From Legionellaceae bacterium (GTDB lineage Bacteria; Pseudomonadota; Gammaproteobacteria; Legionellales; Legionellaceae), in contig CANISA010000060.1 in NCBI GenBank assembly GCA_947470005.1, positions 1-8,054 on the forward strand: DNA of 8,054 nt, given 5' to 3'. The first letter of the stretch is position 1. Each line of letters starts with the position of its first letter. Positions 7,463 through 8,054 of this stretch are shown here, piece after piece. Below the pieces are notes generated by a model, which saw nothing but the letters and a program-made list of their open reading frames with translations, was not told the DNA's origin and did no database searches. The translations under genes and the position numbers were made by a program.

Positions 7463-8054
7463 ATGGCCAATACCTTACTCTCCGCTGAAACGGATAAACT
7501 CAGGCAATATTACAAAACATTAAGTTGGTTTGGTCGCCTTTTTTTTCCCGGAAAACTCAAACAAGCACTCACCACGCATGCGTCTCCCTTAGATATTACG
7601 CAAGCCGCATTCAGCAGTACTTGGTTTTTTCAACGGTGGTTTTTTAAGGGCCTACGTGATTTTTTTCAATCGAAAATCATTCAATCGTACCAAGCGGGAG
7701 TTGACGTCACGTCGTTACCTAAACCTGAAAAAGAGACGTACAGAGAAGACGATCAGCCGCAGCATCCCGAGGAACACCTAGACCTGTTCGACCCTGAAGA
7801 GAATACCCCTTCTTTTGATCCGTCTGATCCCATGGCTAACGTCCGGGCACACTACCAACCCCGCTTAAATGCCTTAAGAGGCGTGGCCTCGCGAGGCGGT
7901 CGAGATGATCCTGCTTTTCAAGCCGTCTTAACGGCATTAAGAGCACGTTATCAACAAAACCCTGCGCACATTCAATCAAATGGACAGGATGTCATCTTAC
8001 CCCTGAATTGGGCCGATTTTGACGCACTTCCACTGGACTGGCAAACGCGCCAAC
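7463..8054 (+). CDS. unrecognised protein, N-terminal 197 residues (cut by window edge)
   Basis: I do not recognise this protein. The frame is open from an ATG at 7463 to the window edge (197 codons), preceded by a modest GTGAG ribosome binding site 6 nt upstream and a strong promoter. No secretion signal is seen. Residues 1-48 carry LSWFGRLFFPGKLKQAL. Residues 50-68 are very rich in aromatics with interspersed basic residues (STWFFQRWFFKGLRDFF), which suggests an amphipathic, possibly membrane-touching helix. Residues 86-123 form an acidic, proline-rich linker with two FDP motifs (109-111, 118-120). From about 124 a second, probably helical domain begins (RLNALRGVASRGG, VLTALRARYQQNP). Almost all Phe codons in the aromatic segment are TTT, giving several T-runs. 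It could be a lineage-specific cytoplasmic or membrane-associated protein; a secreted effector is conceivable, but nothing here shows it. Confidence 0.8.
   Translation, partial: MANTLLSAETDKLRQYYKTLSWFGRLFFPGKLKQALTTHASPLDITQAAFSSTWFFQRWFFKGLRDFFQSKIIQSYQAGVDVTSLPKPEKETYREDDQPQHPEEHLDLFDPEENTPSFDPSDPMANVRAHYQPRLNALRGVASRGGRDDPAFQAVLTALRARYQQNPAHIQSNGQDVILPLNWADFDALPLDWQTRQ

Noticed and set aside
1..8054. Mobile element, prophage, CRISPR array or defence system
   Set aside because: No transposase, integrase, spaced repeat array or defence domain was seen on either strand; the recognised genes are all housekeeping genes.

Overview
This 8,054-base window looks like ordinary chromosomal DNA of a gammaproteobacterium. 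The Rep helicase, TypA/BipA, NAD kinase and RecN proteins encoded here all read closest, by eye, to the gammaproteobacterial forms I know from E. coli. Base composition is close to balanced. The two proteins I do not recognise hint at a less studied lineage. A Legionellales-like organism would fit their style, but that is a guess and not a result.

Layout. From the left edge to 1917 a rep-type DNA helicase gene runs leftwards and is cut by the window edge; its last roughly 30 codons are missing. Upstream of it on the same strand, after a 58-nt gap, is a gene for a 165-residue protein of unknown function (2473 to 1976). The 172-bp gap 2474-2645 is a divergent promoter region. From it a tight rightward block starts: typA (2646-4487), nadK (4484-5374, overlapping typA by 4 nt) and recN (5378-7060, 3 nt after nadK). 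These three very probably form one transcription unit. After recN come about 400 bp (7061-7462) with one doubtful leftward small ORF rich in lysine and proline, and a near-consensus sigma-70 promoter. That promoter drives a rightward gene (7463 to the right edge, partial) for a protein I do not recognise, with an aromatic-rich N-terminal segment and an acidic, proline-rich linker.

How the genes fit together. Rep helps replication forks move past protein roadblocks. RecN is an SMC-like double-strand-break repair protein. NAD kinase makes NADP. TypA is a ribosome-associated GTPase linked to stress and low-temperature growth. The nadK-recN pair is a familiar gammaproteobacterial neighbour pair; typA directly upstream and overlapping nadK is the less familiar part. 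I saw no mobile element, CRISPR array, tRNA, rRNA or recognised defence system. The parts most worth a second look are the unknown right-edge gene, the 165-residue protein next to rep, the typA-nadK-recN arrangement, and the lack of a visible LexA box at recN.
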